Source: Dipteris shenzhenensis
Taxonomy: Eukaryota > Polypodiophyta > Polypodiopsida > Gleicheniales
DNA length: 64,000 bases
Direction: 5' to 3' (one strand)
Assembly (NCBI GenBank): GCA_047967505.1
Contig: CM106540.1
Shown here: one piece after another, positions 11,305-22,784 of the stretch
Numbering within the stretch: the stretch's first letter is position 1
How the letters are laid out: each line of letters starts with the position of its first letter
Program-made: the position numbers and the translations under genes
Notes under the pieces: generated by a model
What the model was told of the DNA's origin: nothing
Seen by the model: the letters and a program-made list of their open reading frames with translations, nothing else
Database searches by the model: none

Positions 11305-12573
11305 ATGGCCCACAAACCCAAACAGTCTCCGAAGCCAATTGTGGGAGAGATCACAAAGCGCATCTCCAGGAGTGGATTAGCAATTGACAGCCAACCAGCC
11401 CTGAAAACATCGGGTGCAATGGGCACCAATGCAGTTCTTTCTCCCGCAGCCATCATCTCTACTCCAACCACTACCTCCCCCACCACTGTACCACTCAGCC
11501 TACCCCCCACAGGAGAGAGTCACAGTTCCTCACCCCCCACACAGCTCCCTTCTGTCTCCACCACTCTTATGTCCCCCCTTCCCCTCACCCAGCAGCCTTT
11601 CTCCACTCCTCTGCCATATACAGCCAGCCTATCGCCCACGCCCCCACAGCCATACGCCATGTCCCAGTTCGCACCCTCCCGGGTCCCACCTGAGACGATA
11701 GATTACATCTTTACGGAGCTACATCGACTACGGGATCATACCGTAGCACAAGATCAGCTTATTCAGAGCATGCGCCAGGAGATCGCTCACCTCCGTCAGG
11801 AGGTTGTCTCTCTCACTGCTACAATCACAGCGGCCCCGCGCACTACACCAGAGGTGGAGGAGCGGATCGCTACCATCCAGAGTGCTATTGCGGAGACTAC
11901 CAAATGGGTGGACGTTGCGAGACGGGCACCCAAAGCAGTAGTCTCAGCCACCATCGCCGAGCAGGAACAGAGGGCCAGTAAGGCTCTCAACATCCGAGTA
12001 CGAGGTATCCCCCGCGCATATCACAGAGCACATTGTCAGTTTGAACAGATGAAGCGAATGAGCCGGGCAATGCAGAGATCCCACGGTACGAGAGATACGC
12101 ACCCCCGGGAATCCCAGCTCATAGAGGCCAAGTGCAGTGAGAGCAACCACCGGGGCAGCAGAGAGAGGGCTTAGATATCTGCAAAGAGAAAGAGAGAGAC
12201 AACCCCCTTAGCGGACGTGACTGCTTTCATGACCTCTACCCTCCGCCTCGCTGAGCATGGGATCGAGCATGCATGGCGCACAAGAAGGGACCCCATGCGC
12301 CCACAGCCACTCATCATCCGATTCAGGGATACTCAGGCTCGACTTGCAGCACTCAGGCAGCATGCTACACTACGAGACCACCCTACTATCTTCATGGATG
12401 AGGATCTCACACCTATGCAGGTGGAAGAGCGGCGCACCCTGCTTCAACAGTGAGATGTAGCCCGTCAGGAGGGGAAGTGGGCTGTCGTCCAAGATGGCCG
12501 CCTATTAGTTGGCCCCTGCCGCCGAGCCCCACCAGGTACTCCAGACACGGTAGCAGACTCCCCCCCCAAATAG
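11305..12573 (+). pseudogene. LINE-B ORF1 (coiled coil plus RNA-binding-like region)
   Basis: It starts MAHKPKQSPKPIVGEITKRI, followed by a Ser/Thr/Pro-rich region and a predicted coiled coil (about residues 135-200, e.g. QDQLIQSMRQEIAHLRQEVV). An RRM-like strand ALNIRVRGIP follows, then the C-terminal segment LIIRFRDTQARLAALRQHA...ARQEGKWAVVQDGRLL. The whole frame is constant, interrupted by TAG at 12172-12174 and TGA at 12451-12453; the natural end is TAG at 12571. The architecture resembles LINE ORF1 RNA chaperones. The same C-terminal pattern (KDGKWAVYHEG) recurs in the LINE-D ORF1 near 47.3 kb. Confidence 0.78.
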
Positions 12574-15346
12574 GGAGACATGGTCTATGAGATTCAGACT
12601 CAGCACACAGTACCCTTGGCATGCACCATATGGAACTGTAATGGTACCCTATGGTCTGACCCTGGGAACTTCTCAGAGTCATACACTGGACGCGACATCG
12701 TTTTCTATACAGAGACACATGAGAGCCCCGAGCGCCCTCTCCCCTCGGTCAGTGGCTATACCTGGGAGTCAGTATTCCGTGAGGAGACCAGATATACTGG
12801 GGGGGCCGAGGGTCAGGTGGAGTTGCAGTACTTCTTCGTTCAACGCTGACAAGCTTGAAATCCGTGGTTAGACGGGATGTCCATGCCCGTTACCTATGGC
12901 TCCGATTCCGACGCCCCTCCACATGCGACCTCTTTATTGCAGTCTGCTACTTTCCTCCCGAGACGTCACATTTCGCACGGATGCTTCGTGAGGATACGGG
13001 GGTATCCCCCTATCTAGATCTCTACTCAGACATTGTGGAGTTCTCCAGACGCGGAAAGGTCCTCCTAGTTGGGAATTTCAACGCAAGGACAGGTGCACAT
13101 CAGACATCACTCCTGGACTTCCACTCAGATCCAGTCCTATTACCTGAGATGGACACAGAGGACTTGGGCTTCCCCCGCTCCTCGGCTGACAGTCGCGCTC
13201 CTACACACGCACACTTCCCTCTGGCACACCTACACACGCACACTCTATGATATCCCTGATCAGCCTCCTCCCGACCTCTCAGCCACCCCCCACCCCACTT
13301 CTTGTATCCTCTTCACAACCCAGGGAGTCACCCACGCAGGACATAAGCTTCATAACGGTCGAGCTAAGGATCATGAGGGCCTATGCACAGAGTTTGTTGC
13401 CTATGGCATCAAAACTCTAGCCCCCATCCTGGCAACGCTGTTCAATGAAGGCTCTCTGCCACGGGTTCCCCAGAGCCTGGACCCTGAACACTATCACACC
13501 CATCCACAAAGCAGGAGATCCCATGGATCCAGGGAATTACAGGACCATCATGGTTGGACATGTTATGTCCAAGATCTATGCATCAATGTTAGATGGCGAG
13601 GTCAGTGCTCGCGCAGAGGTACAAGGGCTCAGGGCATCCGGACAGGCCGACTTCAGGGCGGATCACTCGACTTACGATCACATTTTTACACTTAGAGGGA
13701 TCATTGAGGAGGCCAGACACAGGAGACAGAGAGTATATTGTTGCTTTGTGGATTTCCGCAAGGCATTCGACACCGTTCCCCGCGCCCGACTCATCAGACG
13801 TCTGCAGGAGTTAGGCTACGACTCGGTGATTATCTGGGCAGTAGTAGCTCTCTATAAGCGAGTGATGGGGTAGGTCAGGATTGGCACCAGCTGGACCCCA
13901 GAGATCACGAGCACTATCGGAGTCAAACAAGGATGTCCCTTGTCACCGACTCTATTTGGCCTCTACATCGACGAGCTCGAGACCACCATTAGGACACTCG
14001 GAGGTGCAGGTTGCTCTCTTGCGGAGGCTGTCATCCAGATTCTCCTATACGCAGACGATGTAGTACTACTATCCTCTTCTGCTACTGGTCTTCAGCAACA
14101 CCTAGATGGACTTCAGGTCTTCTGTGATACACATGACTTGAAGGTCAACCTTGGGAAAACCAAGGTGATGATCTTCAACACTTCCAGACCCGCTATGCAC
14201 CGAGAGCAGTTCCTCTTCGCCGGCGACCCTGTTGAGATAGTTGACTCTTACACATACTTGGGTGTTGTCTTCTTAGGCCCGATCTTCACGATGTGCCCGG
14301 CCATGCAGGCCAGGATCAGCCGGGGATACGCCGCTCTTGCCAGGCTGGAGGGACAGTGCTACCACTCCCACTTCCAGGATCCGCGGACCAAGTCTCTCCT
14401 TTTTTATTCTTTGGTCCGCCCAACAGGCATGTACGGTAGCCCTTGGTGGGGAGTCGACCTTTCAGACACAGAGTGGGCTCAAGTCGAGCACCTACAGATA
14501 CTGATGTTTGCTCGGATGATCCGCAGCAAACCATCAGTACCACACCAGATCATTCTAGCAGAGTTCGGCGCCTCACCCCTACAGCTTGATGCGGCTTTTC
14601 AGGCTATCACCTATCTCCATAGAGTCAGGGATTTCAGCTCCTCCGCCGACAGTCGCCTCCGCCTACCTTGGCTAGCCCTATCCTCCTCTATGGCCTTATC
14701 CGTTGATGGGGACCAGCGATGCTGGTATAGTCGTCTTTCCAGTTGGTTCACCCGACTGGGCCTCGACTTAGACCGGTTGCCTCCTTTTCAGTACAGCCTC
14801 GATGCTCCACCATCTCCCCTCTCCCCCACTGACCAGGAGGTCAACCGGCTCATTCGAGCGGATCTGCTCCAGCTCCACACCTGGCGAACATGGTTTCTTC
14901 ACTCCGAGCTTCCTGTGAAGCTCGACTTCTACCGCCGACACTGCCTCCAGATCTCACAGGAGGGCTTCATCACACCTCCGGGTTACACACAGCTTCATCT
15001 ACCACATGCGCTCCAGATCTCCCTCGATCAGTTTAGGGTCTCGTCACACCGATTACGGATCGAGAGCGGACGCGCAGAGGGTATCCCACGAGAGAACCGC
15101 CTTTGCCCACTTTGCGACTTGCAGGAGATCGAGTCGGAGGAGCACTTTGCTTTCAAATGTCCTATCTATTATGCCATTCGAGGCCGGTACCACTGCCTCT
15201 TCCGCGACGGATTCGGCTCCCTCACACACATGCTGCAGTTCCCGAATCAGCGATGCCTAGCCGCTTTCTTACATGAGATGACTCGCCACCGAGATACCTC
15301 TCTCCGATCACGGCGACACGAGCAGCACACACAGCGTGAGAACACC

Positions 15347-15370
15347 CAGCGGCCTATCACTGACTTCTTC
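15347..15370 (+). other. PCNA-interacting (PIP) box-like motif 1 in LINE-B ORF2
   Basis: The motif QRPITDFF fits the PIP consensus Q-x-x-[I/L/M]-x-x-[F/Y]-[F/Y] exactly and is followed by a basic, disordered-looking segment. The same position in other copies reads QTMITQFF (7096), QSRITEFF (39205) and QSVITKLF (45495). Confidence 0.7.
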
Positions 15371-15589
15371 CAGTCACAGGATACCTCTTCTCAGTCTAGC
15401 CGACGACGCAGACGTGAGCGAGAGCCAGAGCCACGACAGCTGCGCCAGCGGACAGACTCACACATCCAGGTCCATGGCATCTCGTCTCTGCTCTCTGCCC
15501 ACCCCACCGGGGTTACCGTTGCCCTCATCCACAAGGCCACCCGTCGCCCCCGACGACCGAGCTCGACTAGGCCGCGTGACGTCAGAGGC

Positions 15590-15613
15590 CAATCATCTAT
15601 CGCAGGGTTTTTT
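15590..15613 (+). other. PIP box-like motif 2 at the LINE-B ORF2 C-terminus
   Basis: The motif QSSIAGFF lies ten residues before the stop. Degenerate counterparts are QRPITGFM (7378) and QRPITSYA (39459). Two PIP-like motifs bracket a basic tail. Confidence 0.62.
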
Positions 15614-15843
15614 CCGACCTCCCATTTGGCGGCCCCTCTATGATTGGTCTCTGACGATCACCACCTGCACATGTATACTGTATCTCCCCCCTCTGCCCCA
15701 TTTTTGGAGCCCCCCCCTTCTTTTTTGTATCATCTGGAGGTAGACACATATTTTTTGTATCAAGACTAGACACACAGTCCTTCATAACCTCTTTTTTGTA
15801 GAAACGATTGGCTGGCCCGTTTTGAGACCGCCACCGTTATGCT

Positions 15844-15926
15844 CATTGTATCAGTTATCTTTAGTCTCATAGACCTTCACGGTCTCCCGAAGACTTTAAT
15901 AAACTTTCTTTCTTTCTTTCTTTCTC
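15844..15926 (+). promoter_or_regulatory. LINE-B 3' end: nested hairpin and (TTTC)n tail
   Basis: After CTCATTGTATCAG comes an outer stem AGTCT/AGACT enclosing an inner stem AGACC/GGTCT with a short loop, then TAATAAA and (CTTT)n from about 15906. This arrangement recurs at all LINE-B 3' ends in the window. In other LINEs such 3' structures are recognised by the element's own RT; that role is inferred here. Confidence 0.72.
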
Positions 15927-16374
15927 TATAGACTGGCAAAATGGCAATGTATTACTGCATATTTGTGGTCACTTTTCCAAACTTAATGCAATATACAATC
16001 TTATATGGTGTGGCATGACACCATGCCCATTGCTCACCTATTTGGCAGATGGCACCCAAATCATTGGACGATCCTTAAAGGCATTTAAGTGAGTCCTTCC
16101 AAATATCAAAGTTGAGCCCAAAGCCGTTCACTAGCTAGATCACATTTGAGCAGCCTATGGATTGTAATAACTTACAAGTTCACCTGTGCCTATAGCTGTT
16201 GTTTTTGGGAGAGGAGTAGGGTATCATGGCTGCCAAATAATATTGCGATGTGATATTATCCTAAGGGGAATCTTGGGTTAGGAGATTAGGAGGTTAGACA
16301 GTGGTCATGAATTAGTTACACCTAACTGGCCTAAGGGCCTAGTACGCCTAATTAGCACAAGTAGTACCGTCAGA
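15927..16374. other. Intron sequence without recognised feature
   Basis: This is spacer between LINE-B2 and LINE-A3. Only the target site of A3 at its right end is notable. Confidence 0.4.
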
Positions 16375-16388
16375 GTAACAAGGTGTCC
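16375..16388. repeat. Target-site duplication, 5' copy, of LINE-A3
   Basis: The sequence gtaacaaggtgtcc is repeated exactly at 22864-22877, directly after the poly(A) tail. Confidence 0.88.
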
Positions 16389-16414
16389 CATCCCAAAATC
16401 AAGTCTCAGACTGC

Positions 16415-16940
16415 TGCTGCTCCCCGCTCCTCCTGCTCCCCTCCTCACTGCTGCTCTCCTCGCTCCCTGCTGCTCTCCCCGCTCACTGCTGCTCCCCCGC
16501 TCCCTGCTGCTCCTCCTGCTCCCCTCCTCGCTGCCCCCTTCCTTCCCTCCTGCTGCTGCTCCTCTCCCCGCTCCCTGCTGCCTCTCTCCCTGCTCCCTGC
16601 TGCTCCTCCTGCTCCCTCCTCGCTGCCCCCTCCCTTCCCTCCTCGCTGCCCCCTCTTACCTGCCCTCTCCCCCGCACTGCCCCTTCCCCCGTGCTGCAGC
16701 CTCCCCCCCCTGCGCTGCAGCCTCCCCCCCCCCCGCGCCTGCTGCTCCCCCTGCGCTGCAGCCTTCTGCTCCCCCCCCGCACCTGCTGCTGCTCCCCCCC
16801 CACTCCTGCTGCTGCTTCTCCTCCCTTCTACTTCCCCTCTCCTCTACTCCTCTTCTCCCCCTCTCCTCCACTCCTCCTCTCCCCTATCCTCCCCTCCTCT
16901 TCCCTCCTCCCCGCTGCCTCCCCCTGGTTTTTTCTTCTCT
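16415..16940 (+). repeat. Pyrimidine-rich leader minisatellite of LINE-A3
   Basis: It has repeats of the type CTGCTGCTCCCCGCTCC and CCCTCCTCGCTGCC, over 90 percent pyrimidine by eye. The same kind of leader is found at the 5' end of copy A9 (61545-62160, minus strand), so it belongs to the element and is not a chance local repeat. Confidence 0.85.
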
Positions 16941-17071
16941 CTCCCTTCTTCTTCACCCTCTCCTTCATCTGGATTACCCCTATTCTCCTATACGGGTCTC
17001 CTGGGATTCAAGAAAGCGGATGGAGTTTTTATTTTTTGTGTTTGAATCGGCCAACACACCTCAATTGACAA

Positions 17072-18447
17072 ATGGGTTCCCATTCAATCAATCCGTCTCC
17101 GCTCACACCGGCCGCGAGAGCTATCACTTTTTCAAAAGACGAGCTACAGCAGTTGCAAACGAATTTCGAACATGCGTGTTCCACGACTCTCTTCACATGC
17201 ATTCATGGCTCACACCCCTCCAGGTCACAAGCTAGAGATTGGATGCTGTAGGCGCTTCCTCAGGACCTCGCCCCCCACCTCAAGGATGTTCGTTTGTTGG
17301 GACGGGGTTTCTTTCAGGTGTGCCTAGATTCCCCGGACGTCACGAGAGACCTGCTACAAGCCGGGTTTCTACTTCTAGGCTACAAGAGGATCTTTTTGTT
17401 TCCTTTTAAACTGGGATTTGACCCAGTTGAAGAGGACAAGCAGGGAGTTTCTATTTTCATCAGGTTCCCTGGTCTTCCCTCAGTTTATCACCGGCTTCTT
17501 TCAGTTATTGGCGAGAGGTTTGGTGTGGTGGCAGAGATCCCCCCTCTCCCTGGAGAGCCCTCTTCAGCTGCTGAGGCGGTCAGGATGCACGGGGTACCCA
17601 GGGTTAGGGTCATTGTCCAGGACCCCAATATTTCAGATGACCACATCATGCTACAGCGACCCGATGGGTCATTCTTCCGCCAGAGATTTGAGGTTGCAGG
17701 TCAGCAGGACCAGTGCAAGATTTGCATATCCTCCGGGCACTTTGCCAAAGATTGCCCAAAGAAGAAAAAGACACCCACAAAGCAACCAGCTCGTACTAGC
17801 TTACGACAGAGAGCTGGAGCAGGACATACCGCTCCACAGACATAGCCTCAAACACGGGCTCCCCCCCCTCCTAGGCCTACTCGAGTCCCTTCGGCACCCC
17901 GCGCCACCTCAGGCCCACGATGGACTCCAGTCGCGGCTAGGCCCTCTACTCTAGTTCACTCCTCCACCTCTTCGGAGGCTACCCCCTTGGAGCCTCAGGA
18001 AGAGACTACTGTTCCGGACCCTTGTTCGACTCCACCCTTGGATCAGGCTGTACCTTCCTCAGCAGCGCAGGTTGTTGGCACCTCGTCTGCACCACTTTTT
18101 GATCAGGATCCAGTACAGGTGCCTCCCTCTTTGGACAGAGGGAAGGGGGTTTTACATTTTCTTCCTGCTTCAGTAGGAATCCTTCGTACCCCCTCCCCAG
18201 GACTGGCTCAGCGAACTCCTTTTCCGCTTTGGAGGACCTCTCTAGCCTCCCAGATGATGATTTTGTACCCTCTACTTTTGGAGAGCCAGTTATCGGCATC
18301 CCTGTTGAGAGATCCTTCTCTCTCTCACATGTGGACTTTCCTCCCCTCAGACCTCGTGTGCATGGCAGGAGGTCTGCTCCGGTAGAGGCTTCTGTTTCCG
18401 CCACCAGGTCGGGTAAGGTATTCCAACCCACTTCCCCCCGCCGATGA
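17072..18447 (+). pseudogene. LINE-A ORF1 (DUF4283-like domain plus CCHC knuckle)
   Basis: It starts at ATG 17072 (MGSHSINPSPLTPAARAITF). The DUF4283-like core is ARDWML*ALPQDLAP, then GRGFFQVCLDSPDVTRDLL and GVSIFIRFPGLPSVYHRLL, followed by a CCHC knuckle, CKICISSGHFAKDC, and a basic KKKK stretch. Stops are TAG at 17249-17251 (Gln expected) and TAG at 17843-17845, and there are frameshifts in the Pro/Ser-rich tail. The end, TGA at 18445-18447, overlaps the ORF2 start codon (ATGA). Family role: RNA-binding ORF1p of plant L1, cytoplasmic RNP formation. Confidence 0.85.
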
Positions 18448-21400
18448 GGATAGCCAGTTGGAATATATAGGGATTGGGCAGCATCCCTCATCGCCGTCGT
18501 AGCTGATCAGGAATCAGCTCCATCCAGGTGTTTCAGTTGGTTCCCTAGACATTCTTTTTCTTCAGGAACACAAACTGGATATCAAAGATTGCTCCAAGTT
18601 AGGTAAGCTGCTCTCAGGCCAGACTTTTTGGCTTCCTGCCTTGGGAACCGAAGGAGGTACATGCATTTCAGTTTCAGACTCTATTCTCCCTCTTGTCATT
18701 GGACAAGGTACCATAACCCCCTCCAGGGCCAGTGGGTTTTACTTTTGATTGACGAACGTAAGGTTGGTTTCCTCAACCTTCATGCTCCGAACAACAGAGG
18801 GGACCGTGTTTTGTATTGGAAAGAGTTGCTCTCGTGGGCTGACATTGCGGATTCATGGATTATTGGAGGTGACTTCAACATGGTTGAGGCACCTTCTGAT
18901 AAGAAAGGGGGCAGAGAAGGTGGTATCCACTCCCTTGAGAGAGCAGCCTGGGATGCCTTCTTGTTCAGGTTCAGTGGCAGAGATGTTTGGTCAAAGGATG
19001 CATTTCTTGTTCAGTCTCAGTCACTTTTGTTTTCATGGTCGAACCATAGGGTGGAGATGCCTCTCCATGCTCCGATTGACAGATTCTATGTGGGTGACTG
19101 GGCTCTTGATAGAGGGGGGACAGTTTGCATTGCATCCGGTGTTTCCACTTCATACCATTTTCCGGTAATTTTGTCCATTTCAGAGCCTCATCTGAGAGCA
19201 CGGTCTCACATTATCAGCATCCCAGACACCTTATACACGGATGAGACTCTCACAGAGGCAGTGTTGGAGATCTGGGTTTCTCCTATGCAGGGGAGGGTGG
19301 CCGGTCCTTCAAATGTGGCCACAGCACTTGACAGTATCAGCGACTTCGATCACTAAGTATCTAGTGCTCGGTGAGGTGAGGTACTCAGGCGAGAGATCGG
19401 TATCCGCCGGCAGTTGGCAGCCCTTCAGAGGAAGGAGCAGAAACGACCATCAGATGCTTGGATACAGGAGCGCCTTGCTGCGGCAAGGGCTCATTTGCAA
19501 ACCTTGCTTGATCAAAAGCAGAGTATGCCTTCCATGCACGGGAGTCCTTTTGGATACAGATGGGAGGGAGAGTCAATAAACACGTTTACTCTACACTTGG
19601 CCCCAGACATAGTAATGAGAGTGTCAGGCAGCTTATAAACTCTGACGGCGTTTTGCAGTCCCATCCGGAAACCGTCATGCATTTAGCGATAGATTTTTAT
19701 ACCTCCCTTCTTTCCGCAGATCCGAACTCCGGGCCAGAGAGGTGGCTAGAGATGAAGTTTGGCAGAGATTACCTGTGTTGGTCACCCTAGAGATGTTATG
19801 CTCACTTGATGCACGCTTTACAAACACAGAATTCAAGACTGCTCTTTCTGCCCTTCATAAGGGCAAGTGCCCTGGTTCCGATGGTCTTACTCCCTCTTTT
19901 TTAATAGCCTTTTGGGATATGATAGGTGATCATATTACTTCAGCCCTGCAGGGCATTTGGGACTCGGGCGAGATGCCTGAGTCACTGACCGAGGGACTCA
20001 TTCACCTTATCCCGAAAGGTGGCAACAGGAATTTTGTATCCCATTGGAGACCCATCACTCCTTTGGGCACTCTTTACAAAATCCTTGCCAAGGCGATCAC
20101 ATCCGACTACAGCCCCTTCTTCTAGATCTCATCCATGATACTCAGACAGGCTTTGTGCATGGCAGGAGCATGTTTTATAATATTTTTTCCTTTTGGGAAG
20201 CCACAGAGTGGGCTATGCAGAGTGGGCAGAGGCTAGCAGTTTAACTCTTGGACTTCGAGAAAGCCTATGACAGAGTAGATTGGGGTTTTCTTCGGGGCAC
20301 TCTTCTATGGTTTGCATTTTCAAATGCTTGGATCAGAGGGGTCGCCTCCCTTTACAAATCAGCCCACAGCCAGGTTTTGATTGGAGGGGTAAGGGGTGAC
20401 AAGTTTCAGATTTCCAGATCAGTTCGTCAGGGATGCCCTTTACCCCCTTCCTCTTTATTTTTGTGGCAGAAGCTATGAGTATCTTCCTTAGATCTTAGGC
20501 TGAGCTTTTTGGGCTGAGACTGCCCTTGAGACAGGAGCAGGAGCTTCTTGACTGTGAGTTGGCTGATGACACTGCTATTTTTATTCAGGCCTCCTTGCAG
20601 TCACTTGATTCTTTCCGAACAGCCTTGGATATTTTTTGCTCAGCTGCAGGGGCACACATTAACTGGCATAAATCCTTTGGCTTTTGGATCAGTGATGAGG
20701 ACACTCCAGGCTGGGGAGTTCACATTGGTTTTTCCTGGATTCAGAGGGGTGTTCCTATCAGGTATTTCGGATGCCCGATAGGACTGGACATCTCTCCAGC
20801 ACAGCAGTTTTCCCCAGTACTAGAAAGTATAAGGAAAAAGCTCCTATTTTGGAGCTCTGCCAAACTCGACCTTGCATCTAGAGTTGTGGTAGTGAACCAG
20901 GTTCTCTTCGCCACCTCCTGGTTCGTGTGTTCTTGCTGGTGCCGGTCTAGGGATTGCATCACTCAGCTCATCAAACCAGTCATGAATTTTTTATGGAGTG
21001 GACTTGATGGCACAGCAGATGTTGCAGCAAGGGTGGCCTGGGAGACTATTATTCTCCCTACATGTGAAGGGGGCCTTAATGTCATTGACCCGGACTTGCA
21101 GTGCAAGGCATTGCTTTGTAAGGTGGTGGTGAGGGGACTCATGCCTGGGCAGGAACCTTGGAAGGATTTCTTTTTTGGACGCATTCAGGCTTGCACACCA
21201 ACCTTGGGAGATGATTGGGTGGACAGCCCTCGATGGATTTTCACATCAGCCCCTCTCAGATCTCCTGCCTCTCCTCTCATGACTGCCATCCTGAAAGCTT
21301 GGGGGAGCTTCAGAAACACTCTTCGAAGGATTCCACCTTCTACCGTCGAAGAGATTGATAGGCAGCCGATCATTTGGAATGATAGTATTCTTGACGAGCA

Positions 21401-22784
21401 TGCCAGACCACTGGGCACTTCCCATTACATGCAGTGGTCTAAATGGGAGAGAGGCCCTGCGTACACAGTAGGCACTTGGAAATCTTTTATCAGGCTACCT
21501 GTGGATCAGAGACTGCAGTCCGTGAGTCACCTCAGAGGGGTAGCACGCAGGATTCAGCAGATAGATGCAGCCATCCCGGTGGAATGGACAGTTGAGCTGC
21601 CTATTACTTCCACCACTTTGATTGGGGCTTTTTCGAGGAGATCAGTTCCTTTACAGGTGATCGCTCTCCGAGGTCTCGGGGAAGACGCACTGGTCTTTGA
21701 TGTTGGGGATGGAGGTTTACTTTCTACATCCAAGGATGGCATTCTTCTTGAGGTTGCCTTTCAGCCTGTCAGGATTGCTAGTTTTGTGGACCTTGGAGCG
21801 GGCTTGCAGTGGTACTTAGACCCCGACCCTCTGCTCTTGGCCTTGGGATTCTGGAGGTTGTGGTTATATGGAGGTGCACCTATCAGGTGCTTGCAGTGGG
21901 GCCCAGGAGAGTGGGAATGGATAGATCATGGGCACCGAGAGAGGGGGATTCCCTTCTTTCGTTTCACGGTTGGTAATGCCAGGAGGTTTCAGCTGAACAG
22001 TAGGGGTTGGATTCCCTCCAGAGCCCCTCATTGGGAAAGCTTCTTCATCACCGCAGACTTGCGTAGAAATTTTTGGAGGAGGCTCTGGAAATCCCTCAGA
22101 AATAGAAAGATCACTCTTTTCTTTTGGCTTTCTATTCATGGAGGGATTGCAGTGAACCTGTGGAGATCACGATTTGGGGCTGATCCCACTTGTCCTCGAT
22201 GCCATTCTGCAGAGGAGTCAGTGCGACATTGCCTTTGGGATTGCAGTCAGGCGAGGACTGTTTGGAAAGGGGTTGCTCGGATACTCAGCATCTTTCACAC
22301 TTCCCCTTTCTTCATGACTTGGGGCTCGGTCGCATGGTTATCTCTTACCGGGCCCCAAGTGTTTTATGAGGGTGAGCCTTCTTCTTGGGCACTCTCGGTC
22401 CGCCGGCACGTGATAGAGCCCTGCTCTCTACAGGATGTACCACTTACTCCCTTCAGAGCTTCTCATGTTTCCGTGGACACCTCTTGGGAGATTTTGGCAA
22501 GCATTTCCTCTTGGCACATTTGGAGAGCCAGATGTACTGAGGCCTTGGATGGCACCCAGATACACCCATTACAGGTGTTCACGGGTATTTGGTCTGACAC
22601 GGATCACACTTTGATAGCCATATGGGCTAGCATGCAGGGCCCTTCACGGGCAGCCTCTTCTAGAAGGACTATATTTCTTCGAGTTTGGAGAGGTTTTTTT
22701 CTTGGAGGTTTCTACCAGATTGAGATGGCACTATCAACCTCAATCCTTTCTTTTTGGCTCTTGAGCTTTTCGTGCATTGCATGA
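18444..22784 (+). pseudogene. LINE-A ORF2 (EN, RT, zf-RVT)
   Basis: It starts MRIASWNI at 18444; codon 9 is TAG where copy A9 has CAG (Gln). EN continues through WIIGGDFNMVEAP (near 18860). RT blocks are GKCPGSDGLTPSF (near 19860), IPKGGNRNFVSHWRPI (near 20010), DFEKAYDRVDWGFL (near 20250), RQGCPL (near 20430) and LADDTAIF (near 20560). A 752-codon frame, 20526-22784, holds the RT end, the connection region and zf-RVT (FWLSIHGGIAVNLWRSRFGA, CPRCHS..H-C, near 22120-22230). Several frameshifts and stops in the first half make it inactive. No RNase H domain follows. Confidence 0.9.

Larger units (their letters stand above)
12580..15643 (+). pseudogene. LINE-B ORF2: endonuclease, reverse transcriptase, zinc knuckle, C-terminal tail
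   Basis: It begins seven bases after ORF1. EN blocks are TIWNCNG (near 12630) and VLLVGNFNARTG (near 13060). RT blocks are FVDFRKAFDTVPRARL (near 13750), GVKQGCPLSPTLFGLYIDEL (near 13920) and LLYADDVVLLSS (near 14040), the catalytic ADD. A C-terminal knuckle, CPLCDLQEIESEEHFAFKC, lies near 15105. The tail has a basic stretch (SSRRRRREREPEPRQLRQR) between two PCNA-box-like motifs. Frameshifts fall near 12849 and 13250-13445, and TAG stands at 13871-13873; from 13940 a 567-codon frame is open to the end. This copy cannot make intact ORF2. Confidence 0.85.
10431..15926 (+). mobile_element. LINE-B copy B2, near full length
   Basis: This is a non-LTR retrotransposon with a C-rich 5' leader (10431-11160), ORF1 (11305-12573), ORF2 (12580-15643), and a 3' UTR ending in a folded element and (TTTC)n (to 15926). 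It has no LTRs and no poly(A). RT blocks (FVDFRKAFDTVPRARL, GVKQGCPLSPTLFGLYIDEL, LLYADDVVLL) and the GNFNARTG endonuclease block place it among APE-type LINEs but not in the plant L1 group represented by LINE-A; RTE/Jockey-like clades are possible. I could not find a target-site duplication. Confidence 0.85.

Noticed and set aside
10701-11510. 269-codon minus-strand ORF and similar long ORFs over C-rich tracts
   Set aside because: Gly/Arg low-complexity translation of a stop-poor repeat; no domain and no support as coding.
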